Part shown: in pieces, positions 36,038 through 44,707 of the stretch
How the letters are laid out: every line of letters begins with the position of its first letter
How positions within the stretch are numbered: the stretch's first letter is position 1
Assembly: GCA_024280115.1 (NCBI GenBank)
Contig: JAJRQT010000111.1
Coordinates: 1-64,000 of the forward strand
Source: Bacteroidota bacterium
Lineage (GTDB): Bacteria > Bacteroidota > Bacteroidia > Cytophagales > Cyclobacteriaceae
DNA: 64,000 nt
Direction of reading: 5' to 3'
Made by a program: the position numbers and the translations under genes
Notes under the pieces: generated by a model
Seen by the model: the letters and a program-made list of their open reading frames with translations, nothing else
The model's database searches: none
Told to the model about the DNA's origin: nothing

Positions 36038-39000
36038 TTAAAATGTAATGTTCAATCTACCTCCAAAACTTGCTATCTGGGGATGAGCCACATACTCAAT
36101 GCCTTGCCCATTTACAGCACCGGTGGTACTGGTTTCCGGATCAAAATTTGGATATTTGGTCCACAAGAACAGATTCCTGCCAATAAGAGAAATGTTTACA
36201 GCTTCCAGAAATGAATTCTGAAGTAAGCTGGCTGGCAGGCTATAACTCAAAGACAATTCCCTGAAGCGAACATAAGTTGTCTCGTGAACATGGGCTTCAT
36301 CTATATCACCCAGCACATCATTCCAATACTGCTCTCCTCTTAGTATGGCAATATCATTTTCGCCGGTTACTACCAAATTACCATCGCCGTCAACGAAGCC
36401 CTTTACAGCATCGAGGACCACCGGAGTTTCCCTGTCTTCAGTAATTGAAAGTGCCCCATATAATCTCCCCAGACGGTTATTCCCAGAGTACATTTGACCA
36501 CCTTGTCTCCAATCGATCAATGCTGTAAGTGATATACCCCTATAGGTAAAGGTATTTGAAAAGCCCATCTCAAAATCGGGTTGAACATCACCTACCTTTT
36601 TAGCGACCGGATCCTGTAGCGGCATTCCATGATAGGTATTCCCCGGATTATCCAAAACGACAATTCTCCCATCATCATCTCTCAGGTAGCCAACTCCAAA
36701 AATCGATGGATAAGTGCTGCCTTTTAACGCCCTGATACTTGGAGTTGTAAAGCCTCCGAGGTAAATATTTGCCACTCCTTCAGCAAGTTCTATCACCTCA
36801 TTTTCAAAAGTTGTATAATTAATGCCAATATCCCATCTGAAATTACCAGTAGCAATCGGGTTTATATTCATAGCTACTTCATGACCAGATGTCTTTAATT
36901 TTCCTGCATTTCGAAGCTCTGACTCAAATCCGGAAGATGCAGGTATTGGAACTTCAAAAATCTGATCGTCAACATTATCAGAGAAATAGGTATAATCTAT
37001 GCCAATCCGGTCATTAAAAAATCTCAAATCTACTCCAATTTCAAATGAAACCTTGTTCAATGGTCTCAAATCTGCCGATCTCAAAATCACGTCCTGTGAA
37101 AAAGCATTCCGCCCGGAAAACGGGAATTGAATACCATCCGTTAAAAACCCTCCAACTCCGGAGCTTCCCTGCAGATATATATTTTGTGTAGGATAATCCT
37201 CCTCATCGTATGCCTGACCAACGGTTGCCCAGCCGGCCCTGATCTTTCCAAAAGAAATTACATTGGACTCCATGAGCTCCGTAAATACGAAACTAGCTCC
37301 CAAAGACGGGTAGAAAAATGTTCTGTTTCCCCTGGCAAGATTTGAAACTTTATCATTTCTGCCGGTAGCTGTTAAGTAAACAAGATTTCGGTAAGAAAAA
37401 GTAAGACTTCCATAGTAGCCAAATACCCTTCTTCGCAATATCTCCTCCTCTGTAATCTGGCTCTGTGTATTAGATATATTATGGAATCCACCTATGTCAA
37501 AGTTGGTGCCTCTCACTTTAATCCTGCGTGCATTTATATCATAAAATTCACTCCCTAAAACAAAATTAAAGTTAAAATCTTCCGCGAAAGTTTTTTCAAA
37601 TACCAGGTTTAAAGTAGAATTGATCTGGCGGTTTGTATAGTTAAAATCTGTCAATTGCCCACCGGATGGTGGTGTGGTTCTTCCTCCGGTTTCACCCGAA
37701 CCCAATTCGTAAACTTCTTTTTGGTTGTTGGTGAAATAATCAACACCGATTCGATATTTAATGGTAAACCAATCCAATGGTTTATAATCAAAATGAATAT
37801 TACCAATCATCCTGTCGTTGATCTCGTTGAAATTGTTATTAGCCAGTGACCACCTTGGATTGTCCATCGCAGCCCGATAGTGAATCTGACTGTAAGGATC
37901 ACCCTCTACATTGTATGGAATGCCCCATAGATTATAAGTTCTCGGTGCGTAGTATGTTGTAAACAATGGATTTGAAAGATTGCTGCCACTCGCAATTTTA
38001 TCTACATCTACCTGGCTGTACATCATTGTTCCGCCAACAACAAGATCCTTTGTAGCATTGAAGTCACCCCTTATTTTCCCTGTAAACCTTGTCATACCTG
38101 TAGTAGGAATAAAACCTTTTTGATCGGTATATCCGGCGCTTACGTAATAATTACCCATTTCTCCGCTCCCTGATACGCTGATGTCTGCATTGTAGGTGCC
38201 TCCTGTTTCGAAAAAGGGAGATACATTGTCATACACTTGCCCAACCTCTGTCTCCCCTATTATATTGGTATAACTGCCTATTTCTGAAATCCTCGGTCCC
38301 CAGGACATTGAGGTTCCTAAATTCAAGTTGCCCTGATTGCCCTGCCCATAAGTACTTTGAAGCGATGGAGTTTTGGTAACTATATCAGCAGTATAGGCAG
38401 TATTGAAATTTATAACCGCCTTACCATCAGATCTTTTCCCGCTTTTCGTGGTAATGATAATCACACCATTTCCAGCCCTCAGACCATACAGCGCTGAAGC
38501 AGCCGGACCTTTGAGCACTTCAATGGATTCAATATCTGAAGGGTTGATATCCAGAGATCTGCTGGATGCATCTGAGCTGGAAACCCTGTCTTCCGTTACA
38601 TTATCCGTAAATATTGACCCTGACTCCAAAGGCATTCCATCAACAACCATTAATGGTTGATTGTTTCCACTCAATACAGAAGATCCCCGAATGGTCATCA
38701 ATGTTGAGGAGCCGGGCATGCCACTTGATTGTCGAACGCTTAATCCAGCAACTTTCCCCTGCAATGCAGTTGCGAGATTTGGCTGCTGGGATTGTGTGAT
38801 CGTCTCACTTTCAACATTTTGTGTAGCATAATTCAGAGATCTCTTTTCTTTCTCCAGGCCCATAGCGGTTACCACGATTTCACTCAATTCATGAAGATCC
38901 GGAATCATTTCTATATCCACCTTACTGCGTGAACCTACCAAGACCTCCTGGGTAGTCAATCCTATATAGCTAAAAACCAATATACTTTCATTGGATGGTA

Positions 39001-39193
39001 TGTTAACAGAATAGTTTCCATCCATGTCAGTTATTGTACCTATGGCAGTTCCTTTAACCACCACATTAACTCCGGGAACAGCATCATTATCTTCAGATGA
39101 AGTTACCGTTCCTGTTACTGTCTGCTCTTGTGCTTTTGAGATAAACATAGAAAAGCACAATAACACTGTCAGATAGTGTAATTTGTGTTTCAT
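36038..39193 (-). CDS. SusC/RagA family TonB-dependent outer membrane receptor (locus 2)
   Basis: 1051 residues: signal peptide to about residue 21 (FISKAQ), carboxypeptidase-like regulatory domain (about 24-105), SusC motif (LSEIVVTAMGLEKEKRSLNYATQ), plug with LKGPAASALYGLRAGNGV, and a barrel ending in GGRLNITF. Its first 110 residues are nearly the same as in SusC-1, while plug and barrel differ, so the two loci share an export/TonB front but carry different cargo. The AMGLEKEKRSLNYA variant is typical of receptors paired with SusD-like_2 lids. It heads the operon SusC-SusD-lipoprotein. Confidence 0.95.
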   Translation of the reverse strand: MKHKLHYLTVLLCFSMFISKAQEQTVTGTVTSSEDNDAVPGVNVVVKGTAIGTITDMDGNYSVNIPSNESILVFSYIGLTTQEVLVGSRSKVDIEMIPDLHELSEIVVTAMGLEKEKRSLNYATQNVESETITQSQQPNLATALQGKVAGLSVRQSSGMPGSSTLMTIRGSSVLSGNNQPLMVVDGMPLESGSIFTDNVTEDRVSSSDASSRSLDINPSDIESIEVLKGPAASALYGLRAGNGVIIITTKSGKRSDGKAVINFNTAYTADIVTKTPSLQSTYGQGNQGNLNLGTSMSWGPRISEIGSYTNIIGETEVGQVYDNVSPFFETGGTYNADISVSGSGEMGNYYVSAGYTDQKGFIPTTGMTRFTGKIRGDFNATKDLVVGGTMMYSQVDVDKIASGSNLSNPLFTTYYAPRTYNLWGIPYNVEGDPYSQIHYRAAMDNPRWSLANNNFNEINDRMIGNIHFDYKPLDWFTIKYRIGVDYFTNNQKEVYELGSGETGGRTTPPSGGQLTDFNYTNRQINSTLNLVFEKTFAEDFNFNFVLGSEFYDINARRIKVRGTNFDIGGFHNISNTQSQITEEEILRRRVFGYYGSLTFSYRNLVYLTATGRNDKVSNLARGNRTFFYPSLGASFVFTELMESNVISFGKIRAGWATVGQAYDEEDYPTQNIYLQGSSGVGGFLTDGIQFPFSGRNAFSQDVILRSADLRPLNKVSFEIGVDLRFFNDRIGIDYTYFSDNVDDQIFEVPIPASSGFESELRNAGKLKTSGHEVAMNINPIATGNFRWDIGINYTTFENEVIELAEGVANIYLGGFTTPSIRALKGSTYPSIFGVGYLRDDDGRIVVLDNPGNTYHGMPLQDPVAKKVGDVQPDFEMGFSNTFTYRGISLTALIDWRQGGQMYSGNNRLGRLYGALSITEDRETPVVLDAVKGFVDGDGNLVVTGENDIAILRGEQYWNDVLGDIDEAHVHETTYVRFRELSLSYSLPASLLQNSFLEAVNISLIGRNLFLWTKYPNFDPETSTTGAVNGQGIEYVAHPQIASFGGRLNITF

Positions 39194-39534
39194 AGAATCA
39201 GATTTAATTAGTTAGAAATTTTTCAATGATTAAGAGGACGAATGCCTAAAGAAACTTATCCGAATTTGATTGTTATTATCTTATCAAATTCAACCTGTTT
39301 TCACCATTAGTTGCACTTTTTCTAATAATCAAAAATCAAGTTGCACACTATTTAAACAAATTGATATCCCCCATTTGTCTTGAATTTTAGCGAAATTGGG
39401 GTGATGCAAATCTATCTTTGTCTCAGATATAGATATGTTTAACTCCATGCGGAAAAGGTGGTTCGATATGGAGATTATACTTTGGTTTTTCTTAAAAAAT
39501 TGAAAAAGGGCACTAAAAATTACCGATTCAAAAT
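39194..39534. other. intergenic region upstream of SusC-2
   Basis: No gene. It contains the half-sites TCCCCC (39367-39372) and TTGGGGTGATG (39396-39406) related to the motif upstream of SusC-1, separated by 23 bp. A TATCTTTG box on the + strand (39413-39420) has no gene in that direction. Confidence 0.5.
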
Positions 39535-40155
39535 TTATATTAATTTATTCTTTCTGGCGATTTCGAGGGCATCCGCCTTACTGTTTACGTGTAGTTTAAA
39601 ATAAATATTCTTAATGTGGGATTTTACGGTTTCTTTATGAATAAACAATTCATCAGCTATTACAGTGTAGCTTTTTCCCTTGGCGAGTAATTCCAGAACC
39701 TCTGTTTCCCGGGATGTAAGCGGTGAATTCTGGTTTCGTTGAAATGATGACACGACCATTTTCGCAATCCTGGTGCTCATGGGCGCCCCTCCTGACTGAA
39801 CTTCATCAATAGCATCCAATAAACGTGAATGATTGGCATTTTTTGTAATATAACCTGAAGCTCCTGCACATAAGGCTTCAAATACCATTTCACTATCTTC
39901 GTGGACAGTTATCACAATCAGGTGAATCTCCTGGTTTCTCTTTTTTATTCTCCGAATACCTTCTATTCCGCTCATCCCCGGAAGATCTAGATCCATGAGA
40001 ATCACATCCGGTAAATCTTTGTCAAGATTCTTTATAGCTTGTTCACAAGATATATATGCAGCGACAACATTATGTTTACTCATGCTGTTAATTAGTAATT
40101 TCAACCCATCCCTGACTACATCATTATCTTCAACAATTTCAATCCTATTTTTCAT
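39535..40155 (-). CDS. NarL/FixJ-type response regulator (LuxR HTH)
   Basis: 206 residues from the Met at 40155 (MKNRIEIVEDNDVVRDG), which places the receiver domain at the normal start; an in-frame ATG at 40173 adds six residues. Receiver features are the acidic pair in VEDND, the phospho-acceptor Asp in VILMDLDLPG, and the conserved Thr and Lys in VITVHED and YITKNAN. The C-terminal LuxR helix-turn-helix is LTSRETEVLELLAKGKSYTVIADELF...TVKSHIKNIYFKL. No histidine kinase is adjacent, so it is an orphan here. It is next to SusCD locus 2 and TCCC-N7-GGG sites occur upstream of both, which makes it a candidate regulator of these loci. Confidence 0.92.
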   Translation of the reverse strand: MKNRIEIVEDNDVVRDGLKLLINSMSKHNVVAAYISCEQAIKNLDKDLPDVILMDLDLPGMSGIEGIRRIKKRNQEIHLIVITVHEDSEMVFEALCAGASGYITKNANHSRLLDAIDEVQSGGAPMSTRIAKMVVSSFQRNQNSPLTSRETEVLELLAKGKSYTVIADELFIHKETVKSHIKNIYFKLHVNSKADALEIARKNKLI

Positions 40156-40173
40156 TTCTAAGTCTTCATTCAT

Positions 40174-40626
40174 AAAGCGATGGATGTAAGTTCGAGGTTT
40201 TCAATATATAAACAATCCCCCAATCTTAGGTATTTTTCAAATAAGTAAAAATTACTTTTTTATAACTGACCAAATAATCTGTTGGACGGTAATGAATATT
40301 TTTAAACAACTGAAAACATTTTACTTTAATCCATATCCCTTATTTTGGGGCAGAAAAAACCGAGCCAAATATGTATTATTGTTATGGTTATCAGATTGTT
40401 ATATTAAAAAATGGTTAATAATTAAATTGAAACAACTGAAAATATCCCCCTTTTATAGGGATTTATCATTATAAATATATTCGCAATCTTTGCTCAAAGT
40501 TAAGGGTTAGAGATCTTCCCTCCGTCTGTAGAATCCTCTTCATATCCTCTTCATCGGTTGGGAAGATTTTTTTTCACTCTTTTCAGGCTTATCACTATCT
40601 TTATATTTCAGAGAAATTCAATTTGA
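40174..40626. other. intergenic region with operator-like sites and a small-RNA candidate
   Basis: No protein gene is convincing. TCCC-type sites occur at 40216-40230, 40336-40350 and 40445-40460; the last lies just upstream of a promoter-like box that precedes a hairpin ending in T8 (40513-40574). Confidence 0.5.
40493..40574 (+). ncRNA. small RNA or leader candidate with terminator
   Basis: Arms ATCTTCCC (40513-40520) and GGGAAGAT (40560-40567) plus a T8 run form an intrinsic terminator with a 39-nt loop. The loop holds a tandem 11-nt direct repeat, ATCCTCTTCAT (40533-40543 and 40544-40554). Upstream, TATATTCG (40476-40483) differs from TAnnTTTG at one position. Expected product about 80 nt. 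It ends 52 bp before the dehydrogenase gene, so an attenuator is the main alternative. Confidence 0.35.
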
Positions 40627-41535
40627 ATGAAAATTTCCATTGTTGGGACAGGACATGTAGGCTCTACCCTTGCTTACACCATCATGCTCAAAGACCTAGC
40701 TGAGGAGCTGGTGCTTCTTGATTATTCAGTAATCAAGGCGAAGAGCGAAGCCTTGGATCTAACCCACGCACTTACATTTAGTGATCATATAATACCGATC
40801 AGTGGAGGAGAAATTAAGGACTCCGGAAACTCTGATATTATCATCATTACTGCGTCAATCTCATGGGAAAGCACCTTTTCTTCAAGATTTGATCTCGGTC
40901 CGGGCAATGTAAGGCTCTATAAGAATTTATTACCCCGTTTGGCCAAACATAGTCCGAATGCGGTACTGATTGTAATTACAAATCCATTGGACATAATGAC
41001 CTATTTTGCCATTAAGTATTCCGGTTTTTCTCCAGACAAAGTACTGGGTGTGGGAACTTTGATAGATAGTGCGCGATTTCGGAAAATGCTTTCTGAAAAG
41101 TATCACATTCACCCGAACGACATCAGAGCATATATCCTTGGTGAACATGGAGACACCCAGTTTCCCGCATTTAGTGTTGCCTATACGGGAGGCGTGAAAA
41201 TATCGGATTCGAAACCTATAGAGAAAATGTTGAAGGCTTCAGAAAATTCCGCATATAACATCGTCAAAGGAAAAGGTTATACAAACTTTGCCATTTCCCT
41301 CGCCACGTCACTCGTTGTAGAAAGTATTGTGAAAAACGAATACCGAACCATGCCAATCAGCACTCTAATCGATGGTTTTTTAGGAATATCTGATATATGC
41401 CTTTCCATTCCGGTTGTTGTTGGCAGAGATGGTATCTCTAAAAAAATGGATTTGACACTTAATAAAAAGGAACAGGCTCTTTTTCACAGGTCTGCAGATT
41501 TAATTCGAAAGGAAATTAAGAAATTAATCGAATAG
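40627..41535 (+). CDS. L-lactate/malate dehydrogenase family protein
   Basis: 302-residue NAD-dependent enzyme. The Rossmann motif is GTGHVGS (about residues 7-13), the coenzyme Asp is in LVLLDYS, the catalytic Arg/His set is in DSARFR and LGEHGDTQFPA, and ITNPLDIMTY is conserved. GTLIDSARFR is typical of lactate dehydrogenases. The substrate-specificity loop (ITASISWESTFSSRFDL) is atypical: the Gln (lactate) or Arg (malate) residue expected there is not recognisable and the loop seems one residue longer. So the true substrate may be another 2-oxo acid. A TATCTTTA box lies about 25 bp before the ATG. The 3' end overlaps the convergent Nudix gene by 12 bp. Confidence 0.85.
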   Translation: MKISIVGTGHVGSTLAYTIMLKDLAEELVLLDYSVIKAKSEALDLTHALTFSDHIIPISGGEIKDSGNSDIIIITASISWESTFSSRFDLGPGNVRLYKNLLPRLAKHSPNAVLIVITNPLDIMTYFAIKYSGFSPDKVLGVGTLIDSARFRKMLSEKYHIHPNDIRAYILGEHGDTQFPAFSVAYTGGVKISDSKPIEKMLKASENSAYNIVKGKGYTNFAISLATSLVVESIVKNEYRTMPISTLIDGFLGISDICLSIPVVVGRDGISKKMDLTLNKKEQALFHRSADLIRKEIKKLIE

Positions 41536-42144
41536 AGTATCTCCTGGATTATTCTTTAAAAAAAACATCCGTTCAATCTGAGATTTTGTGACACGGTTTG
41601 TCGAAAGTTCTGGTAATTCATTTTGTGCGAAAAAACCAGTATCACTGGTTTCAATGCCGGTTTTGAGATACCCTCCAGTTACTTTGCAAAGAAAAAACAG
41701 CTTATAGACATAATATAATTCCGGTGGGTGTGGATGGCATTTTTTGTCATAAACCGCCAGCAATTTTTCCGCTGTGACTTCCAAACCCGATTCTTCCTTA
41801 ACCTCTTTCACAGCTACCTCCGATGCTGTCAAACCCACATCCGCCCATCCTCCCGGAAGAGACCATTTCCCATCAGCCGCTTCTTTGACCAAAAGAATTT
41901 TCTCTTCCCTGTAGATTACAGCCCGTACATCAACCTTTGGGGTGAGGTAGCCTGTTTCGAGATTAAAGATATTATGGAGTTTCTCCATACCAACATCAGA
42001 AAAATGAGACAGAATATCCTTACTCAATTGCATTATTTGGGCATAGCGCTCCAAATCATACTTATTTTCCGAATAGGTAAGGCCTGCCTGTGCAATAGAC
42101 TGGAGTTCACGGGCAACCTCCAGCCATTTATATTTCGATTTCAT
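41524..42144 (-). CDS. Nudix hydrolase with N-terminal Nudix_N_2-type domain
   Basis: 206 residues. The N-terminal helical part (1-65, KYKWLEVARELQSIAQAGLTYSE) is the accessory domain seen in one branch of ADP-ribose/nucleoside-diphosphate Nudix enzymes. The Nudix box is GGWADVGLTASEVAVKEVKEESGL; the metal-binding EE pair is present, but the first Glu of the box is Leu and the Arg is Lys. It hydrolyses a nucleoside diphosphate linked to another group in the cytosol; the substrate cannot be told. The tail-to-tail overlap with the dehydrogenase gene (12 bp) means the two transcripts are complementary at their 3' ends. Confidence 0.88.
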   Translation of the reverse strand: MKSKYKWLEVARELQSIAQAGLTYSENKYDLERYAQIMQLSKDILSHFSDVGMEKLHNIFNLETGYLTPKVDVRAVIYREEKILLVKEAADGKWSLPGGWADVGLTASEVAVKEVKEESGLEVTAEKLLAVYDKKCHPHPPELYYVYKLFFLCKVTGGYLKTGIETSDTGFFAQNELPELSTNRVTKSQIERMFFLKNNPGDTLFD

Positions 42145-42249
42145 AGAAAATTGATTTAATCACGGAAATATAAAATTTTTTAATTTCAGTAACATGCATC
42201 ATGAATTAATGAATTTGATTATTTTTGAGTTAAACCAGAAAGATTGATT

Positions 42250-43167
42250 ATGACAATGCTCAAAGAAATAAGAGAGATTCCTGATAAAGCGGAGAAGATT
42301 CTATACTCAACTAAAAATATAAAACTGCCGACCGATGTCCCGTATATCGGCATGGGGTCATCTTATTATGCGATTTTGGCCATGTATTACCAGGGAATTC
42401 CTATTAAACCCAGTAGGGCTTCGGAATACTACAATTATTTATCTCAAAGAAAGATAAAGGATCTTGGTGTACTCATATCTCAATCCGGGCGAAGCAGTGA
42501 AGTTATCTGGTGTCGCGATTTGTTCAAAAGATTTTATGCCATTACAAACATATTAAAAAGCCCGCTATGCGTATCCACTAATCTGGAAAGGGTTTTTCCG
42601 CTACTGGCTGGAACAGAAGTTAGTTCATCTACAAAAACATATATCAACACATTGATCACGCTATACAATGGTCTTGGTGTAGATCCTGCACCTGCTGTTG
42701 AGACTTTGAGGGGAAAGATGTATGAATATGAAAAGTGGGGAAATGAGATTGCAGGACTCATTTATGAGCTAATAATTACCAATCATTATAAAGGCTGCTA
42801 CATTATTGGGAATGGACCAAATATTGGAACTGTCCATCAGGCAGCACATATATTGAGTGAATCAACAAAATATCCATTCATAGGCATGTCTGTTGCAGAG
42901 TATGACCACGGTCCGAAGGAAACTGCAAAAGACAGCGTAGTAATCGTGATACAATCTGATGGTGTCTCCTATCGAAGAACAAATAAACTATTTGAATTGG
43001 TTGAAAATGCCGGCGCGAATGTTTTTCACTATGAAGATAAAGATGTCCACGAATCATTATCTCCGATTACTTCTGTAGTTCCGTTGATGTTCATGACCTA
43101 TTATCTTTCAAAACTGCTTAAAATCACAAAGCCATTTACGGTCGGTACAAAGGTTACAGAGGTGTAA
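42250..43167 (+). CDS. SIS domain protein (GlmS isomerase-like)
   Basis: About 305 residues from the ATG at 42250; a TTG at 42244 is less likely, and the ATG at 42256 is also possible. Two SIS domains: the first with GMGSSYYAI and SQSGRSSEV (phosphosugar loop), the second with IGNGPNIGTVHQAAHIL and VAEYDHGPKETA, where the His matches the ring-opening His of GlmS. There is no glutaminase domain, so it is probably a sugar-phosphate isomerase or aminosugar deaminase-type protein that uses ammonia or none. Standing alone with its own upstream region; substrate unknown. Confidence 0.82.
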   Translation: MTMLKEIREIPDKAEKILYSTKNIKLPTDVPYIGMGSSYYAILAMYYQGIPIKPSRASEYYNYLSQRKIKDLGVLISQSGRSSEVIWCRDLFKRFYAITNILKSPLCVSTNLERVFPLLAGTEVSSSTKTYINTLITLYNGLGVDPAPAVETLRGKMYEYEKWGNEIAGLIYELIITNHYKGCYIIGNGPNIGTVHQAAHILSESTKYPFIGMSVAEYDHGPKETAKDSVVIVIQSDGVSYRRTNKLFELVENAGANVFHYEDKDVHESLSPITSVVPLMFMTYYLSKLLKITKPFTVGTKVTEV

Positions 43168-43404
43168 AGTTATTATTATAGATGCATCTATAATATTATC
43201 GGTTCTACCACCAACCCGCAGATCGGTTTAAAAAGGACCGTAGTCGGGAGTCAGAAGACCGAAGTATTCAAATATTGAGAATCCTGAAAAATGTGAAACC
43301 AAAAGTTGATCTGAAGAATTACTCCTCCAAGCTCATTGCAAGATTGGGATTTTCCCAGAAACCTATATTTCTTATCTTTGGCTTTTTAAAATCTTTATTA
43401 TTGA
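43168..43404. other. short intergenic region with a degenerate repeat
   Basis: Between 43235 and 43270, GACCG-AGT-CGG-AGTC-GA units repeat (AGGACCGTAGTCGGGAGTC then AGAAGACCGAAGT), like small scattered repeats in other Bacteroidota. Confidence 0.35.
43350..43380 (+). promoter_or_regulatory. Bacteroidota-type promoter of mnmH
   Basis: A full TAnnTTTG match (TATCTTTG, 43373-43380) lies 25 bp before the ATG, with TTTT (43350-43353) at the 19-bp spacing expected for the -33 element. Confidence 0.6.
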
Positions 43405-44433
43405 ATGCGACGTGTTGAGGTAAAGGATTTTTTATTAACAGATAAAAATATTCCCATCGTAGATGTCCGGTCTCCGGGAGAGTTCCTTGAAGGGCACATC
43501 TCCGGCGCTATAAACTTGTCTCTCTTTAGCGATGATGAAAGGGCAAAAGTTGGGACTACCTATAAGCAAGTGGGAAAACCGGAAGCAATAGATCTGGGAC
43601 TGGAAATAGTCGGTCCCAAAATGACTTCCATGGCGCAAAGAGCAAAATCAATTGCATCTGAAGAAAAGCTAAAAGTACATTGCTGGCGTGGAGGCATGCG
43701 GAGTGAAAAAATGGCCTGGCTTTTTGAAACGGTTGGCTTAAAAGTTACTGTATTATACGGTGGTTACAAGGCTTACCGGCTGCAACTGCTTGATGATTTC
43801 AGTAATCTCGAAAATCTCATCGTTTTGCAAGGCCCCACAGGAAGCGGGAAAACAGCTGTTTTACAGGAATTAGAAAAAAAAGGTGAACAAATATTAGATC
43901 TTGAAAAGAGAGCCAATCACAGAGGATCTGCCTTCGGAGCAATAGGCTTGGGTAGTCAACCTAGTACTGCTCAATTTCAAAACAATTTATATGAGGATTT
44001 ATTGAAATTAGATATTTCAAAACGAATCTGGATAGAAAGTGAGAGCCTTTCTGTTGGTAAGGTTTATCTTCCGGAAACACTTTGGAAATCAATGAATAAT
44101 TCTAAAGTAATTGAAATTGATATCGACAAATCAATCCGTGCTGATCGAATTGTTGAAGAATACGGGCAATTTGAAATGAAATTTTTAGCAGAATCTATTG
44201 AAAAGATAAAAAACCGTTTTGGAGGAGACCGGGTTAAAAAAGCATTGGAACTGTTGCATAGCGGGCAACTGAAAGAAGTCACCATGCTTTTACTTGATTA
44301 CTATGATAAGGCATATAACTTTTCAAAAAACAAGTACAAAAAAAAGGAACGCGCGATTTATTCATCCAGTACAGATGACCCTGGAGGTCATGCAGTCAGA
44401 TTAATTGAAATTGCGGATAAATTAAAAATTTAG
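43405..44433 (+). CDS. mnmH: tRNA 2-selenouridine synthase (MnmH/SelU)
   Basis: 342 residues. The N-terminal rhodanese domain (1-125) has Cys93 in the HCWRGGMRS active loop. A P-loop follows (GPTGSGKT, about residues 143-150), then a helical C-terminal part with DYYDKAYNFSKNKY. It replaces the sulphur of wobble 2-thiouridine in tRNA by selenium, using selenophosphate and a geranylated intermediate. selD, which makes selenophosphate, is not in the window. The start ATG gives the standard MnmH N-terminus. Confidence 0.92.
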   Translation: MRRVEVKDFLLTDKNIPIVDVRSPGEFLEGHISGAINLSLFSDDERAKVGTTYKQVGKPEAIDLGLEIVGPKMTSMAQRAKSIASEEKLKVHCWRGGMRSEKMAWLFETVGLKVTVLYGGYKAYRLQLLDDFSNLENLIVLQGPTGSGKTAVLQELEKKGEQILDLEKRANHRGSAFGAIGLGSQPSTAQFQNNLYEDLLKLDISKRIWIESESLSVGKVYLPETLWKSMNNSKVIEIDIDKSIRADRIVEEYGQFEMKFLAESIEKIKNRFGGDRVKKALELLHSGQLKEVTMLLLDYYDKAYNFSKNKYKKKERAIYSSSTDDPGGHAVRLIEIADKLKI

Positions 44434-44650
44434 ATTCTTCGCTATAATATGTGCCTGGACAAATTAGAAGCTTTATAAATTATGCTCTTTTCAGGCGATG
44501 AGTCAGTTTTTTTACTACTGGTGCCCTGTTAAAATTAAGTCTTATAATTTAATTGATGATGGAAACTGATGCCTTTTTCACTGATAGTCACTCATTTACA
44601 CACCCCTCTCATGAGGGGATTTTCCTCGGACACCAATTATGTTTTACCAT

Positions 44651-44687
44651 AAAAAAAGCATCCAAACAAATGTCCGGATGCTTTTTT
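44651..44687. terminator. bidirectional rho-independent terminator
   Basis: Perfect arms AAGCATCC (44656-44663) and GGATGCTT (44676-44683) with A7 before and T6 after. It ends the minus-strand lipoprotein gene and can also stop mnmH transcripts. A CCCCTC/GAGGGG hairpin (about 44597-44614) lies just before it. Confidence 0.78.
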
Positions 44688-44707
44688 GACAAATATATTA
44701 AGCTAAA

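Noticed and set aside
43200..43275. CRISPR-like repeat near 43.2 kb
   Set aside because: Units are short, degenerate and lack regular spacers; no cas genes are present.
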